Source of the DNA: Siniperca chuatsi
Taxonomy: Eukaryota > Chordata > Actinopteri > Centrarchiformes > Sinipercidae
Direction: 5' to 3'
Assembly (NCBI RefSeq): GCF_020085105.1
Contig: NC_058042.1
Span: 18,679,001 to 18,743,000, forward strand
DNA length: 64,000 bases
The translations under genes and the position numbers were made by a program. Numbering within the stretch: position 1 is the first letter of the stretch; each line of letters begins with the position of its first letter. Positions 35,068 through 49,000 of this stretch are shown piece after piece. The notes under the pieces are model-generated. The model ran no database searches and had not been told where the DNA came from. It saw only the letters and a program-made list of their open reading frames with translations.

Positions 35068-35892
35068 ACTCTGCAACTTAAGAAAACATCTTCGTCTATT
35101 TGACAACAAATGCGCAGCATTTAGAAAACATGCTGCAAATACACACAACACAACCAAAGACATAAAATGACAACGGAAGTGTTTCTAGGGGACACTAAAA
35201 AGTGCTGAACACGGCTTCGACACACTTGTTGTTGACACGGTTTGTGACTCATGGAGTTATTGAAGTCTGGTCCGTGTATCATCTGTTTATGTTTGTGTTG
35301 TGGGTTTCTGACTTCTGCTAGTGCGCATGCGCTGAAAGTGACCGCTGCATGCACCTCCAAAGACCTTGCAGAGCGAAAAAGTGGACTTCTATCAGTAATT
35401 TTAATCATTTGTGAGGAGATTTAGTGTTTATGACAGATATTAATCTAGGAAATGCTATTTTTGAGCACTTGGTCACTCCAAAGTTCATAACAGGCTAAAG
35501 TCCGTCTGTCATCACTGACGAATCTGGTTATTATGTCTGATTAACAGTAGTTTTCCAACATTTTTTTCAGTTTCAAAAAATGCTTTGCAAACTTTTTCTT
35601 TGAATCTGCGTTTTCCCGCGAGGTAAGTGTACGCTGCAGATCAGACTACGCAAAGTGGAGAAACCGTAACCTACAAAACAAAATAACAGAAAAACAATGA
35701 ACGGATGATACGGACTTGACTTCGTGAGTCAAAAACCTTTTTAGTGTCCCCTGGAAACACTTCTGTTGTCGTTTTGTGTATTTGCAGCATGTTTTCTAAA
35801 TGCTGAGCGTTTGTTGTCAAATTGATGAAGATGTTTTCTTAATTTGCTTGTGCTTTGTCTATTTGCATGTGTTTTCTTAAGTTGTAGTGTGT
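35068..35892. mobile_element. Foldback / long inverted-repeat element
   Basis: The arms at about 35073-35200 and 35738-35848 are inverted copies, with shared text such as 'aaaacatctt', 'gcagcatttagaaaacatgctgc'-type segments and 'cactaaaaag'. Weaker pairing continues inward to about 35285 and 35690. The right arm carries an extra 40 or so bases that repeat its outer end. There is no transposase frame, so it is a non-autonomous DNA element. Flanking duplications were not found by eye. Confidence 0.7.
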
Positions 35893-38800
35893 TTGCCCTT
35901 GTCGGCCACCGTACCTTTTTTTTAAGTTGAGTGAGCACTGCTTTACTGTACTAGCTCTTAATGAAATGCATGTGCTGGCTCTTATCTCAGGGAAACTGAA
36001 CGTAGAAAGGGAAAACTTTAGAGTTACCTGTGTAGTAGATCATATTATGGAAGTGTTTTGTATGAGCTTTGATGCTGACATTGCTGCAGGAAGTCTGAAG
36101 TAGATGGGCAAAACAAAAAAGAACAACAGACAACAGAGGTTTTGTTATTGTTTGCAAGCACTCAAATTGGGCTAGCTGAAAGTCAAGCCATTAGACCTGA
36201 GATGGGTTTTACAACATAAACAAAGCTTACTCGAGAAGATGATGAAGCAAACACACTCAATACTTTGTGAACAACTACAGTGTCTATACCTTATACCACA
36301 GCTGTGATGTCGTGTTTGGTCTTGGTTACTTACTTTTAAAACACTGAAACTAAGCAGCAGGGATACATTTTTTTCTCAACTAAAAAGCAAAGTGGTGAAA
36401 ACCTACCAAATTAGAGAGGTAAAAATCCACTCCTGTTATTTAAAAACCTTCATTCAGGAGGGCAAACAATGTGGCAAAGGAGGTGTTAGTTGAAACACAA
36501 AGGTGTTTTTCTACTTCTCGGCATCCTGAAGAAAAGCTTTTATACTCACAATTGTGCCAGGATCTGTATTTATACAGCTCTTACACTCCAGAGGTGAACA
36601 TTCCCACCATTTTGTTTCCTGTTTTTTTCCCCATTACTTGGAGCTCCTGTGGACTTCCAACAGAGGTCCCAAAGCTCTCACAGTGCCACTGTTTAAAAAA
36701 AACAAAACAAAAACAAACATTAGAATTAATAACATCTAATTCAAAAGCAGTCTCTGTCAGTGTCCTTGAGTAGACTCCTGCTTTCTGTGATATTCAGCTC
36801 ATAGTGAAAGCCTTGTGTCATCCAGACGCTTTTATTCAGTGTACAAAGAGAATTCTGCAAATATGAAAATTCAGCTGCCTTTGTGCTCCTGTTTGCCTAA
36901 ATGCTGTATCTTATATGAAAACTGTCTTTTTGAAAACATTAGAATAAAAATCTGCACACAATATTAATCCCTTGAGTTTAACATCTAAAATACTCATAGC
37001 GACGCAGAGGACAGAATCCAGATCTGTAGTCACACGCTGTTTTGCTGATATGATTCAGGCTACGTTGTCATTCCAATTCATGCACTGTGTTTTTAAACAT
37101 GCAGATTGTTCGGGAATAACCAGGCAGCATGACTAAGATTCAAAACATTTGCTTTAAAACCCTAATCTGTACTCGTAGAGTAAGTGCCCTTGCTGTGATG
37201 CAGATTCACAAGATGTTATTTATTTGAATGCAGATTCAGCTAACACTGCAACCTGAAGCACTAATTTGAGAGTAAACATGGCAAACATATAAAACCTAAG
37301 TGGGGAAACCAAACAATCAAAAAGTTTAAAGCATAGTCTTTGTGATAGTAATGGTCTGATTGTTAACTTGTTGATAACTGCTGGTAATTAAAGACCACGC
37401 TTTGTAAAATAGAAGCTTGGTGAAGTGTTAGACCAGATACACTGCAGTGATTTGCTGAACTCATGCTTATGGGAAAAAAGTCTTAGATTCAGCAGCGAAC
37501 ACAATGTGATTTTTTTTTTTTCATTTTATTTAATTTTTTATTGATTTATTATTTTTTGGAGTTTATGGAATATTCATGAATTAACCTAATGCTGTCAATA
37601 TTTTTGTCATTTCATCAGTTTGCCACACACAGCTTGTTTTATTGAGTTCATGTGTGTCACAATGTGAGAAAAAGCAGTAATAACAAGGTATTTGAAAGTG
37701 AGAAAAGGGTCATATGGCCAAATGCATTTGAGTTTGTTTTTATCTCCATTAAAATGTAAATAAAAAACTGATGAGGTGTAAACTGTTTCCTTTTTAAAAC
37801 GTCCTGATGAGTTCAGTAATGAGGCTGGTTTTATCCTTTGGGTTTAATGATACTTGGCTAATTATAATTTGGTGCAGTTTTTTCTGTTATAACCTCTGTT
37901 ATCACAGTCTGGCATATGGTATCATTTAACACTAAAGACCACTCAGTGCGACGGTCAGCTTCTCCTTGGTCTCTCACGAACAGTAAAGTAGTTGGGCAGT
38001 TGTTATATCATGGCGTGTGGTTTTCACACTGACGTATAAGAAACTGAGTGGTTGAGCGCCCAGATGAAGTCACAGGCGTCTGTGCTTAAAGTCCGTTTGT
38101 GTGTCTGGAAATCAAACGGCGGTTTGGAAACGTTCACGCTCTTATTTACTTGTTGCGTCAGAGGACAAAGTTGAGTGAGTCATGCCACCAGACTTATCTC
38201 TTGCTTTTCCTATCTTTCTTGTTAGCTTAATTTCTTTGTATGCTGTGTTTTAGAATTTTGATTAATTTAAAGCTGATAAATATTTTGGCAAATATTAGCT
38301 TAAATAGGCTCAAAAGTGAACTCTGGCTTTCAAACTGATGGAAAATTCAGATGTTAGGCAATTTTTGTTTGCCTTCAATTTCAGTAGGAACTGTGATACA
38401 AAAAGTAAATGTGTAATTAATGTTGGGTGTGGATCCTTGCTGCCTGATTTTCTGTGTTTTTATAAAATATGCTTAACTGAGCAGGAGGGAAAAATTAATA
38501 AGGCAGTGGAGGGATTGGGTTTTACTGAAGGTCGGTGCATTGAAAGACAACTCTACTTTTGAGAGACACTATTTGCACCTGCTTTTGTTCTGCTTGGTTT
38601 AATATACACAGTGCTTGTTTTATATATAGTTGTCTCTGTTGTGAAGTCAGCTGTTATTATTCAGGTATTTATTTATGAAATGAACGCCTACTGAATAAAT
38701 GGCTGTCATGGATTAGCTGCTTGTTGTATCAGGTCACAGCCAGGCTGACCTGTAAACTCGCTGATCGCTAATGATGCAGGCACCTGTAGCTTCACAACAC

Positions 38801-41129
38801 TCTGAGTTAAGTCTGCCTTAACCTTTTAATCTTGTCACTTTACTTGGAAAAACTCAAGATATCGCTGTTAAATATACACTGGTGATCAAGTCTTTTCAGC
38901 TGTTTTAAATAGTGTTTTTTTCACCTTACGCCATATAACATTTCTGTCAGCTCCACACATGCATCACATAGCTAACTGCAGAGGGTACAAGGGGTTTAAA
39001 TATTGCTTTGAATTGGTACACACCAAACAGGGCTTCTTTTTATAATAAACATTTGAGGGTTGCCTGCATGGCTAAACACGTATAGGTTAGTGAAATGTAA
39101 TGACAGCATAATAAATGATAAATGGCATTAAAACAAGTAAGAGGGGATCTACAGTAGCTGTAGGCTATTTGTTAATCTGTTATCTGTGTTAAGTCTGTGG
39201 CCGACGAAAGAAGTTACCCAAGTGAGTTGTTGTGACAGTAGTATTTTATCAAAGTGTAAAAACTGCATGTTTGTTGTTATTTGAAATGTAAATGCAGAAT
39301 AGTAACTCTACTTCTACAGAAATTACTTAAATGTAACCACTGGCCCAAATTTCTGAACTTTAAAGATGCTCATTTGTAGACGTAGCTGGTCAGACAGCGC
39401 TCAGTAGTCGGCTGTTTAGGCAACCGGCACTTGGGGAAATGCTTAGCTATATAATTAGCCTTGTCATTGCTGATACAGTCAAAGTAAATGAAGCAAAGTT
39501 AAAACACTTGAGTGAATTATAAATTCAGTTTTATATTAAAAAATATAAATATTGTAATATATTGAAATTACATTGAAAATAAGTAGTGTTCATCTTTATG
39601 TGGTGCTTTATCAAGTGGCTTGAATTGGTCTTGAATTGATTTGGAGTGGTGGAGTATTTTTAATGTGAATCGCCATGGTAATGTAATACTAAATGAATAT
39701 TTGAGTGCACAGTTAAATGTCCCAGCTATCTCACATCATCAAACACATCATTCTTGCTTACCAACAAACTGTGCAGGGAAAGTTTGAGGAGCTTGTTTGT
39801 TCATTTTGGAGTGTGGCATAATGGCACAGTGAGTTCAGTTTGAGTATTTTGTTCATTGGATGACTAACACAGGAGAAGGGGTAATTTATAGAAAGCTATA
39901 ACACCTGCAAAAATATGAGAAACCCTGTCCCGCAGTAGACTTGACCAGGAGAACAAATGTGACTGCATACAGTAGGAAACACAGAATAGGAGCACTGTAT
40001 TCACTGCAGTCCAGTCAGCTCAGGGTTACAATAGTTAGCACTTTGGATAATGGTCTCAATAGACTGAAGGCGCAGCTGACCCTCCTGGCTCGAAAACAAC
40101 AGTTTAGAGGCAAAATTGTATCAGCAAACAATTACACCATGAGCTGAGATCTCTGTCTCTGCTCTCGCTGGTTACTGTATCCATGCTATCATATGATATT
40201 ATTGCTTTGACTTATTCATAAGGTTGTGTTTTTTAATGGCTTGGTGACTACATATTCATATACACGGAGCGTACTACCAAGAAATTCCCACACTCAAATC
40301 AGTATATTGTAGGTAAAATACATATGCTGTAGTCAAAAACTCAAAGTGTGTATGTTCTCTCCTTGGCCACAGCAATTCAGCGGCTGCCTCAGACATTTAA
40401 ACTCCACCCACGAGTGGCTACCTCACCTTGTAGTGAGACGGACTCTGCTGTGATCCCTCAGCATCCAGGACGTAGTCCAGCTTTCCAACCACACTTCTCC
40501 ACCTCTGCTGAAAGCATTTTCCTTTCGCAAGCTTCATCTACCGTATCCTCCCATGGGAGCGTATACGACAAAATGTGCTGCTGCGCGTCTGACCACAACA
40601 TCAGGTCTGGCCTTGACGTCCTGCTCACTGCTTCCTGTGGGATTATTCAATGCCTGTACTTAACTGGGCTGTTGTACGCCTGGCCAAAACTGCTGTTGGG
40701 GGGGTGTCTTCCTCGTGCACAAAACAGATTCATGTATTATTTAATGTGTTTTGTCTTCATTTCACCGCTTCAGTGTTCAGTTACAGTACATCTTAAAATC
40801 TGTAAACGAGTTTATTCCTCTATTCCCAATTCTGTTGCTTATTCCACTGAACATTGAAGGTACTGCAAAGAGAAGAACAAATTTGGACCAAGTCTTTGTT
40901 TGGCCTCATGTGAATAGTTTCCCTGTGGATCTTCACACGTTAAGGGTATACAGTCTTCTTTTATGATAGTTTTATGGTCATGGTGGATCACAAGGAATCA
41001 TTCACCACTGTAAACCTAAACCGGGCTCTCTAAACTTTGCCTATATGTAAACGTGCTGTATTTTCTTCTTTTGTTTCCTGTCAGGTGAGCTGTGACTGTC
41101 CCCTTCTTTGTCTCTCTCTGTACACCTGC

Positions 41130-41192
41130 ATGTACCGTGGGCAGCCCCGGCCTGTCGGAGAGGCGCTGTGCTCAGAGACTGTGCTGCACTAG
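41130..41192 (+). CDS. Upstream open reading frame in the furin 5' UTR
   Basis: ATG at 41130 opens 20 codons and stops with TAG at 41190-41192, nine bases before the furin start codon. It lies in the same exon as the start, so it should be present in every transcript using this acceptor. The furin start has a weak context (C at -3, G at +4), so the small frame could lower translation. It encodes nothing recognisable. Confidence 0.5.
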   Translation: MYRGQPRPVGEALCSETVLH

Positions 41193-41201
41193 GAGAAACT
41201 C

Positions 41202-41411
41202 ATGGCTTCTGGCCCTCCATCTCCCTCTATAGGCCACAGGCTCAAGCTGCTGGAGTTGCTACTTGGGCCTCTGTTGGTCTTGCTGGTTTCTGGGCTGGGA
41301 CCAGTACTGGGTCAGAAGGTCTACACCAACACATGGGCTGTCCACATACCTGGAGGTCTGGAGGAAGCTAATCACATTGCCAGTAAACACGGGTTTGTCA
41401 ACTATGGACAT
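41202..41411 (+). CDS. furin: Furin, first coding exon (signal peptide and start of prodomain)
   Basis: Furin is a calcium-dependent subtilisin-like serine protease of the trans-Golgi network and cell surface that cuts proproteins after multibasic sites. The exon runs from an acceptor at 41085; coding starts with the ATG at 41202 and ends at 41411 with a GTGAGT donor in phase 0 after 70 codons. Residues 12-38 form a long hydrophobic signal sequence. It is followed by GQKVYTNTWAVHIPGG and ASKHGFVNYGH, the conserved start of the furin prodomain. The catalytic, P and transmembrane domains are outside the window. Teleosts often have two furin copies; which one this is cannot be told from one exon. 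Other convertases fit less well at TNTWAV.IPGG. Confidence 0.88.
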
Positions 41412-44400
41412 GTGAGTAATAAGCTGCATTTTTAGCTCTTAATGTTTAGATATAGAGAAAACCGAAGAATGGAAACACTATAGACTAGGGGTAAAGGGTT
41501 ATATGTGAAAATAAACCAACTACATTTTGACAATGCAAATACAGGCTTTATCAGCCTCCTGAAAGATTGCACAAAAGGAGATGAGCTTCCTGCTATTATA
41601 CACAGTGTGCCCTTGCTGTGTGTGTAACATGTGATTTGGTAATTTCTGTGTTGTATTTTTTCAATATCCAGATGTACTCATTTTATGATTATTATGAGTT
41701 ATGACTTATTTATGATTCTTCATTATTATTTTAAAGTTCATTTCATTGGTGTTTCCTGTTGTCTCTGCTGTCAGAGCACATAGTGCAGTAGTAGTATGTC
41801 TTCCAACTTTTTCCATCCAAAGACAAAACACTAGAATCTTTAAAAAGTATTATTAATTCCTAGTCGTATTTCTCTGATTAGTCACTTATCAAACCTACAG
41901 TGAAAACCAATAATTCAGCCTATTGTGTGACTGTAGTGTGTGATGTGGCGTCCATCCTGTCTTTGACAGCTCATTTTGTTGCATTCATACATTGTTTTGT
42001 GGCAGTGGTGTTGCAAGAAGCTGGATGCTTTTGTACCGATGAACTGATCGAACAGGTCACAACTAAGATTTTTTTCTCATCCTGGTTGTTTGCTTGTTTG
42101 TGAACCGGTTATGACAATAGTCTAAAGCTGGGAACAGATCTGAAGATTACTGAAACCTACAAAAATGCTAGACAAATGGCTATAACTTTGATTTCCACCA
42201 ACATACACAGTGCTTTTAGTGTTGACAGTCAAGAAGAAGTCTTCTCGTTTATGCAGAAATTTGTAAAAGCCGAAAAGAAATGGATATAAATGTCAGATTT
42301 TTGTGAAACGGTGGATAGAGAGACGAGGCCAACAGGGACTGTAAACTCAGCAGAGAGAGAGAGTTTGTGGTGAGTTAACTTTAGAAGAGTGAGGTGAACT
42401 TTAGTTGAGCTGTGGATGTGCACTAAAACCTGGATGACCTGGATTATACAATAACCCTCAAACTCAAGGCACAGCACTTTATTTCTCTGTTTTAAAAATC
42501 ATACAGTTCAGACATATTTCAAATAATCTCAAATTGACAGCGACTGGATCAAAACCACTAAAATTCACCGCACACTGCATGATTTTATCTCCTGACTGAC
42601 AACAGCTACTTGCTCTGACTTGACCAGACTCAGGAACATGAACAGAATGCAAAAATACTGTTAATCTGTAGGAGTTGGGTTGATCTAAAATAGGTTTTCA
42701 GTCAATTGCCTCTTCCATCTTGAGAAAGGTTTAAATTATTAAGCTCTTATTGTGCTTGTAGCTCTCCAGGCACAGTAGGTGTAGGCAATGTACGGGTAAA
42801 CATTTCCTATGTGCTTCAGTGACGTCTTCCTCTTTTGCGACTTCCTGTTTGACCTCAGTGCAAACTAACTATCCAAGTTATCCTTTAACGTCATCACGTG
42901 CATCCTCTCCTGGGAAAAAAATGTAAGACTGGTTAAATTAGTGTAGACTTCAGTGGGACTACAGGAGGTCTTTCTTAGCCATAGAGAGTCTTCTTTGTCT
43001 TGTGTAATACTCAAAATCCAAATCTTATTTCACTTAAGTGTTGCGCAACAGTCACTTATCCTGATAGGAGAGGTACAGGTAATTTCAATACTACAACAAA
43101 AGGGCTTTTTTGGCGTTTTACCAGCACATTTTGGGCAATGAATATCTGTTTTGTTGTTGGATGTACTTACTTTGTACTTAACCTTACTGCTGACTCTTCA
43201 GTCAACCACAAACTCTTTCAATTAACTTTCAAAGTATCTAAATCTGTGTCCATTTGAGCTAATCTTTCTGGATAGATAGGAAAACCTAGCAGATGTTGAT
43301 GTTGTGCGATGATTAGTGATCAACTACTTCAGATATCATTTTGTTTTCCACAAGTGACATTAAACAACATTTTAGGATCATCTCTTCCTCCCAACTTGTT
43401 GTTGTTAAAAAATGCATTTAAATAGTAGAGCTGTAATTTGCAGATTGCACACTAAACCTTTAGACCTTTTTAAATTACAGGTGTGATTCTGCCCTAAATG
43501 AGGTTTATATACAAAGTATAATGTAGGAATGTGGGGGTAGTTTTTCATGCTAAATGTGTATTTGTACTTTTTCAGAAAATAAACAAAAGCAAGCAGACAA
43601 CAAGCGGCTCTCTATGCAGATTTTTGATTTCATAACCTCACCACTTTTCCAGGGAACCGTGTTCTGTTTTGCACCATATGGTCTTACTGGTCATGACCAG
43701 GAATGTTACTTGTGCGCTGAATCACAGCATGCAGACTAATGAGTAATCCTACTTAAATCCTTAAACTATGTATTGCCTGTGGACAGCATGAAATCCAGAC
43801 AAAGCAACTAACTACACCCATCTACTTACAAAACTGTGTCATTTTATGGTATTTTGAGGGAGGGAAAACAGACTACGGTGTCTGACTGGAACTAGCTTGA
43901 CAAGCTAGTCATGACACAGCATTAAGATGGAAAAATGTCAGAGCAGGGGCCCGTCTAACGAAGCAGGTGTAATAAAGTTAGCTGGATAAATGCTGAGTAA
44001 AGCCCTCAGCTCTTTCAAATCTACAACATGGACTCAAGTAAAAACCGATTCCAGGTTTATACTCAAAGCAGCTATTCTTCTTATTATACCTGCTTCATAA
44101 GTGAGATCCCTGATATGATGTACGTTTATTTTTTTGCCAGAGAAAAAGTGGTTTAAAATAACCCAGTTACGACCCACTACATCCCCATGCAGATGAAGCC
44201 AAAGAAAAAGCCTGACCTGACCCGGTATGTGTTCTGTAGAAGTAACCATAGAAACCATCTTCCACCTTGTGCTGCTAAGACATCCAACCATTACCCATGT
44301 CCTAATGTGCATGTGTTAGGCTGCTGGCACCAAATGAAAAAGTCAGTTTGAAGTATCAAACAGAAATTCATGAGACAGGTACCCATTCATGCCAAAGAGA

Positions 44401-44596
44401 AGAACCACTTTGTGCATAAGCAAGTTATTCCTCAACTTAAGGAGGCTGCTGTAGTAAAAAGTAGAATAAAAAATGAATAAAGTACATCAGTTAAGATAAT
44501 ATTGATGAAGATTGATGAAGATGATAATTGATGAAATAATCATCAAGATTAACCTGGTTCTGTTGCCCTGGCCTTTTTACCACAGGGGCTAAGTTT
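41412..44596. other. furin intron 2, first part
   Basis: No exon continuing the prodomain (the expected Asp-Tyr-Tyr-His block) was found. No repeat recognised except scattered AT-rich sequence. Confidence 0.5.
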
Positions 44597-44914
44597 AGAG
44601 CCGGAGCGATTAGTTGATTAATTGAACAGTCGAATGACAGAAGATTAATTGGCAACCATTTTTCATAATCTCAATCAATTTCAAAATGCCAAACCTCTCC
44701 GGTTCCAGCTTCTTAAATGTGAAAGTTTTGTAGTCTTCTACTATTAAACGGTTTGGACTGTTGGTTGCACAAAATAAGACATTTGAAGACGTCTCCTTGG
44801 GCTTTGGGAAACTGAGTGTTTGTTTTTTTTTTTTTTTTTTTTTTTTTTTTTGACATTTTATAGACCAAATGATTCATTGATTATTTGAGAAATAATCGTC
44901 AGTTGCAGCCTTTA
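44597..44914. repeat. Inverted-repeat element with ATTAAT ends, copy B
   Basis: Starts 'gagcgattagttgattaatt' and ends 'aaataatcgtcagttgcagc', a rough inverted pair. It includes a pure T run at 44823-44851 and 'cttgggctttgggaaactga' internally. Confidence 0.65.
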
Positions 44915-45821
44915 TGATGTTGACTGCTTTAGACAGGAGGTTTTTTGTTGGGCACATGCAGTCTGAGAAGTGACAACATGACACCGCCATGATAAATCTC
45001 AGCGTAAATGTCATGGAACAGTCACATCTGTTAAGCCATCGGCATGTTATTGATGCATTCTCTCTGTTCATTAACTACGAAAGGTGAGGCATAACCACAA
45101 GTGATGACTAAAACAAAGATGCTCTCATATTCTGCACCGCCCTGACTGCATTCCAGTACGTCACTGCTCATTGATTCAAATGAAGCCATTACTTTAGAGC
45201 TGGGAACAAACAAATCTGTTAAGCCTTTTTTTGCCTACAGCTGATGGGGGAAATGAGTTGTTTTGTGAGCTATGTGTGGCCAGGCATGGCGAGTCTGAGC
45301 TGTGGGGCTGTGCGTGTAGCTCTGAGTCTCTGACTCTGCAGGCGAGTGCAGGTGTTGGAATTAGGCAGGAGAGCTTGAGGGGAGGATCAAAGACTGCAGC
45401 TGGGCAGGTTTTACAGCTCTGATGATGGTTGTTTTTCTTCCGCCTTCGCTTGTTCTCCTCACACTATGGCATCCATACACTCTGTACCCTAAACATGTCA
45501 AGAGTTTTATGTTCCTTCCTTCCTCATGATGCATGGAACATATTGTCATCAAGGCATCATGAAGGTTTTTGTGAACACAAATAATTAAGAATAATAATAA
45601 TAATTAAGAACAGCGCAATCTGTGTTGCACCACATGTTGCACCACCTGAGTAGATCATCATAATTATTAATATTATTATTATTTATTATTTACATGATTT
45701 TGCTTATCGGTGAGATAATACAGATTTTCTTTAATGGAACATAACTTCTTAAATGCTTTAAACTGCAGAATGAATTCTACTGCTGTGTAATATGCGCCTT
45801 TATCTGCTTGTCAAAAGTAGG

Positions 45822-46096
45822 GCTGATGATAATGATGAACTAATGATTATTTTCATTATCGGTTAAACTGCCGATTTTATTTTTCTTGATTAATCATTTG
45901 ATTTAAAAAAATATATGTCAGAAAACAGTGATAAATACACAGTTTACTAGAGCACACAGTGGTGTCTTGACCAACAGTCCAAAACCCAAAGATAATCATT
46001 TTACTATGATTTTTATTACCTAAACGATTAATCGGTTATCACAATAGTTGACGATTCATTTTTTGTTGTTGATCAACTAATCGGTTCAGCTCTAGT
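45822..46096. repeat. Inverted-repeat element with ATTAAT ends, copy C
   Basis: Starts 'agggctgatgataatgatga' and ends 'caactaatcggttcagctct', an inverted pair. Internally it shares 'ccaaaacccaaaga' with copy E. Confidence 0.65.
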
Positions 46097-49000
46097 CAAA
46101 ATACTCACAAATTTATGAATTCATTTGTTTAAATAAATGCACTCATCATCATTACTTGAATGAATTATTCTTTGATATTTTAAGGTCGTTTTGATGGGAA
46201 GTGCTCCTATGTTTTTGTTGCTATCGAATGTTACGTTGAAGGCTGGATGGGTGAAAAGTCTGAGTGCTGAGTGAGTGCTTACCCAGTGATCCAAAGGCTC
46301 TGCCACATCATGCCAACAGTCGTCCGTGGGGTGCTGTTGGACTGTCTGTGGCCTCCTGTTGTTTTTTTTTTTTTTTTTTTTTTTTTTTTAGTTTTCATAG
46401 TGTGGCTCTAGTCGGCCCTCAGGATGCTTTCGTTTAATTCAGCATGTTAAATCGGCGGCAGCTTTCTGACCGGCTGTTCATCTTAGGAAACTAGTTATGA
46501 TCAACCATTTAGTGTGGTTTCTGCTTATTTTTTGCATAGTAGCAACAGTAGTGCCAGTTGAAAGCTTTTTTTCAGATTCTCTGTGACATGAAAATGGTTG
46601 ACTAGTTTATTTTCTTCCACAATGTTTTTAAGATTAGGAACACAGCTGGCTGGCTGATGTAATGCATCTGTCCGTCTTTCTTGATGCTCCTTCTTTAAGG
46701 TTGGTTTGGTGTGTCGGGGGCCAAAAGTCACTTGAAGTCTATTCCTTTTTCTGTCATTATTAATCAATCAAGGTGAGCTGGCCAATGTGGCAGTGGGGTT
46801 GGTTGTTTGTCAGTGAGGAAATTGTACGGCAACACTGTCTGACAGCAGCAAATCACGTAAAACCCTGATTCATTCTAAGTGCGCCCACTGTCTCTGTTGA
46901 GTTACACCCCCTCTTTACACTATCCCTTACTTAGTTTTCATATGGCTTTAAAATTCCTCCTTTTTTTTCTTTTCACCTCTTCATTGTTAAAGGAGATCCA
47001 ATAGATGATGTCAGTAAGGAATATTAATATTAATGTGCCTGGAATGAAGCGGACGATCTGTTTTGAAAGTAAAAGGTTGCTGTGACCAAGTGGTGTGCAA
47101 ATGGATCACACCTCTCTCCTTTTTTTGACTCAACTTCTAGATTATAGGGCCATTTTAGAACAAGGGGAATAATTAAAACTAAGTAAAGTAAAATTAAGAA
47201 ACGGCTGACTCACACAGTGGTAAATGGGTATTAACTGCCAACTTGCATCTCCGGATGGTTATTTTACATTTTAAATACCTTTTGCCCACATCATCAGACT
47301 TGCACTGCAGTTTTTCAGGGGGAACTAAAATTTCTGTGCTACGTCTGGTTGAATTGCACCTCCATTATGCCGTTATTTAAATAGTGAAATGAGATTAGAG
47401 GGATTGCTATTAGTAGTAAGAAGTGATTTGATAAGGAGCACTGACAAAAGTTAAATAAACCTTAAGAATCATTATCGTGTAATCCGTGAATAGGATCAAA
47501 CAGCCACAAGATCAAAGGCTTCATTTAAAAATTGATCAATTGTGGTCACTGCTACAACAAAAGCACTCCTTTTTTATTTGATCTGTTAAGCTGGTTAAAC
47601 TGCTAGATAGATTTCTTTTTATATTTTTTAGGTCACTCATGTTTTTTTGAAACATTGTGCCTTTTCTGTCTGTGGCCTCAGGCTTTCACCATCTCTTCCA
47701 TCTTGTATGCAGCTCATGAAAGTTCCCTTACTAATGACAAGGCTTAAATCTCAATATTTAACTTGCTCTTTGCAATGTTGCAGGATGACTATATGGCTCT
47801 ACCTTGGATTAATTGTAACCTATTACCTTACCGTCATTGTAGAGTAGTAAAGCTGCAACTTTAACAACTTTGAACTTGTGCTTCAGTGAGCTATTGTATA
47901 AGAGGTGTTATTAGCACCATTTCCAAGAAAGTATTTTTGTTTCCTACTTCCTCCTCCTGGAATATGAAACAGGTTATTGGTGTTCATTCAAATGTACGAG
48001 ACACTATGTTTGGAAGGTGTGAAATAAATCTCTTATTTTCCTTAGACGCTACCTTTTGATTATTCATAACCAGAGGTGGTGGTGGTGGTGGGGGGATAAA
48101 AAAATAACTAGTCTATTCCTACGCTCACTTCAAAGTCAAATCTAGCACTTCTCAGAAGCGTGTCACTTCCCTTCTTGTGAACAGTGGTTTCTGTTACCGG
48201 TGATGGATAAAAATGGCTGTGTTCATACGGCTGCTCTATTTAGAGGCCAACTCCCTTCATAGCTTGTTCTGCTAGTCCACCCCGGGGCTTTGCATGTGAG
48301 GCAGGATTGTGTTTGGCATACTGTGGCCTCACTGTACTCCATGGCACCATCTTGGCCTATTTCTGATATCTAATGTGCAGATTTCTTCCCTCCTTTCTGA
48401 AGTGGCTAGACCCTTTTTTATGAAGATTAATATTCTGTTCAGCACAAGATTAAAGAAGGAGCAAAAGAGATGGATATTATCTGTAATTCTGATGAAATAC
48501 ATGAAATGACACTCCTATCTGTAACTCATGACATAGCACTGTGCTTAAAGGCAGCCTATGTAAGAACTTCACTTTAGCCCACAATTTTCTTAGTTCAAAA
48601 GATATGGCGAGAGGATGAACTTCTAATCTCTTCTGTCCACATTTGGTTGGTTTTCCCTTGTATTTTTTTTTACAGGCTGCTTTAAAAGAAAACTCCTCAT
48701 AGGGCCTTGCAATATCAGATATTACAATATCTTAATGTGACATAATTTGCATGTAACTTTTGGTTTCATCATGTTACTTGGCTACCACAGTCAGTATGCC
48801 ATTGTGCATCCTCTCAAAATCCAGAAAAAACAAATTTTAATTTAATTTATTACATTATTAAAATATCCATAATCTCAGACAGTATTTAGTCTTGTAACAG
48901 TATAATTTGCCTGGCCCTACGTTTCTATAATTGTAACACCTCCCTCTTGTTGTTCATCCAGGATCTAGCATGTTTGATGGAAAGACATTTGGGGGCAGCA

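Larger units (their letters stand above)
33491..41084. other. furin intron 1 (5' UTR intron)
   Basis: About 7.6 kb. It contains the rest of the CpG island, a hairpin at 34900-34959 and a large inverted-repeat element at 35068-35892. I see no conserved exon. Between 36000 and 41000 there are only short random open frames, including 40348-40857. Confidence 0.55.

Noticed and set aside
40348..40857. 169-codon open frame in furin intron 1
   Set aside because: No known motif, no convincing splice context, and composition like random sequence. It could be an alternative 5' exon, but nothing supports it.
44034..44312. Minus-strand frame of 92 codons
   Set aside because: No recognisable domain, no splice support, and located in a long intron on the other strand.
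48066..48096. Possible G-quadruplex in the GGT repeat
   Set aside because: Most G runs are only two long, so a stable structure is doubtful, and no gene lies next to it.
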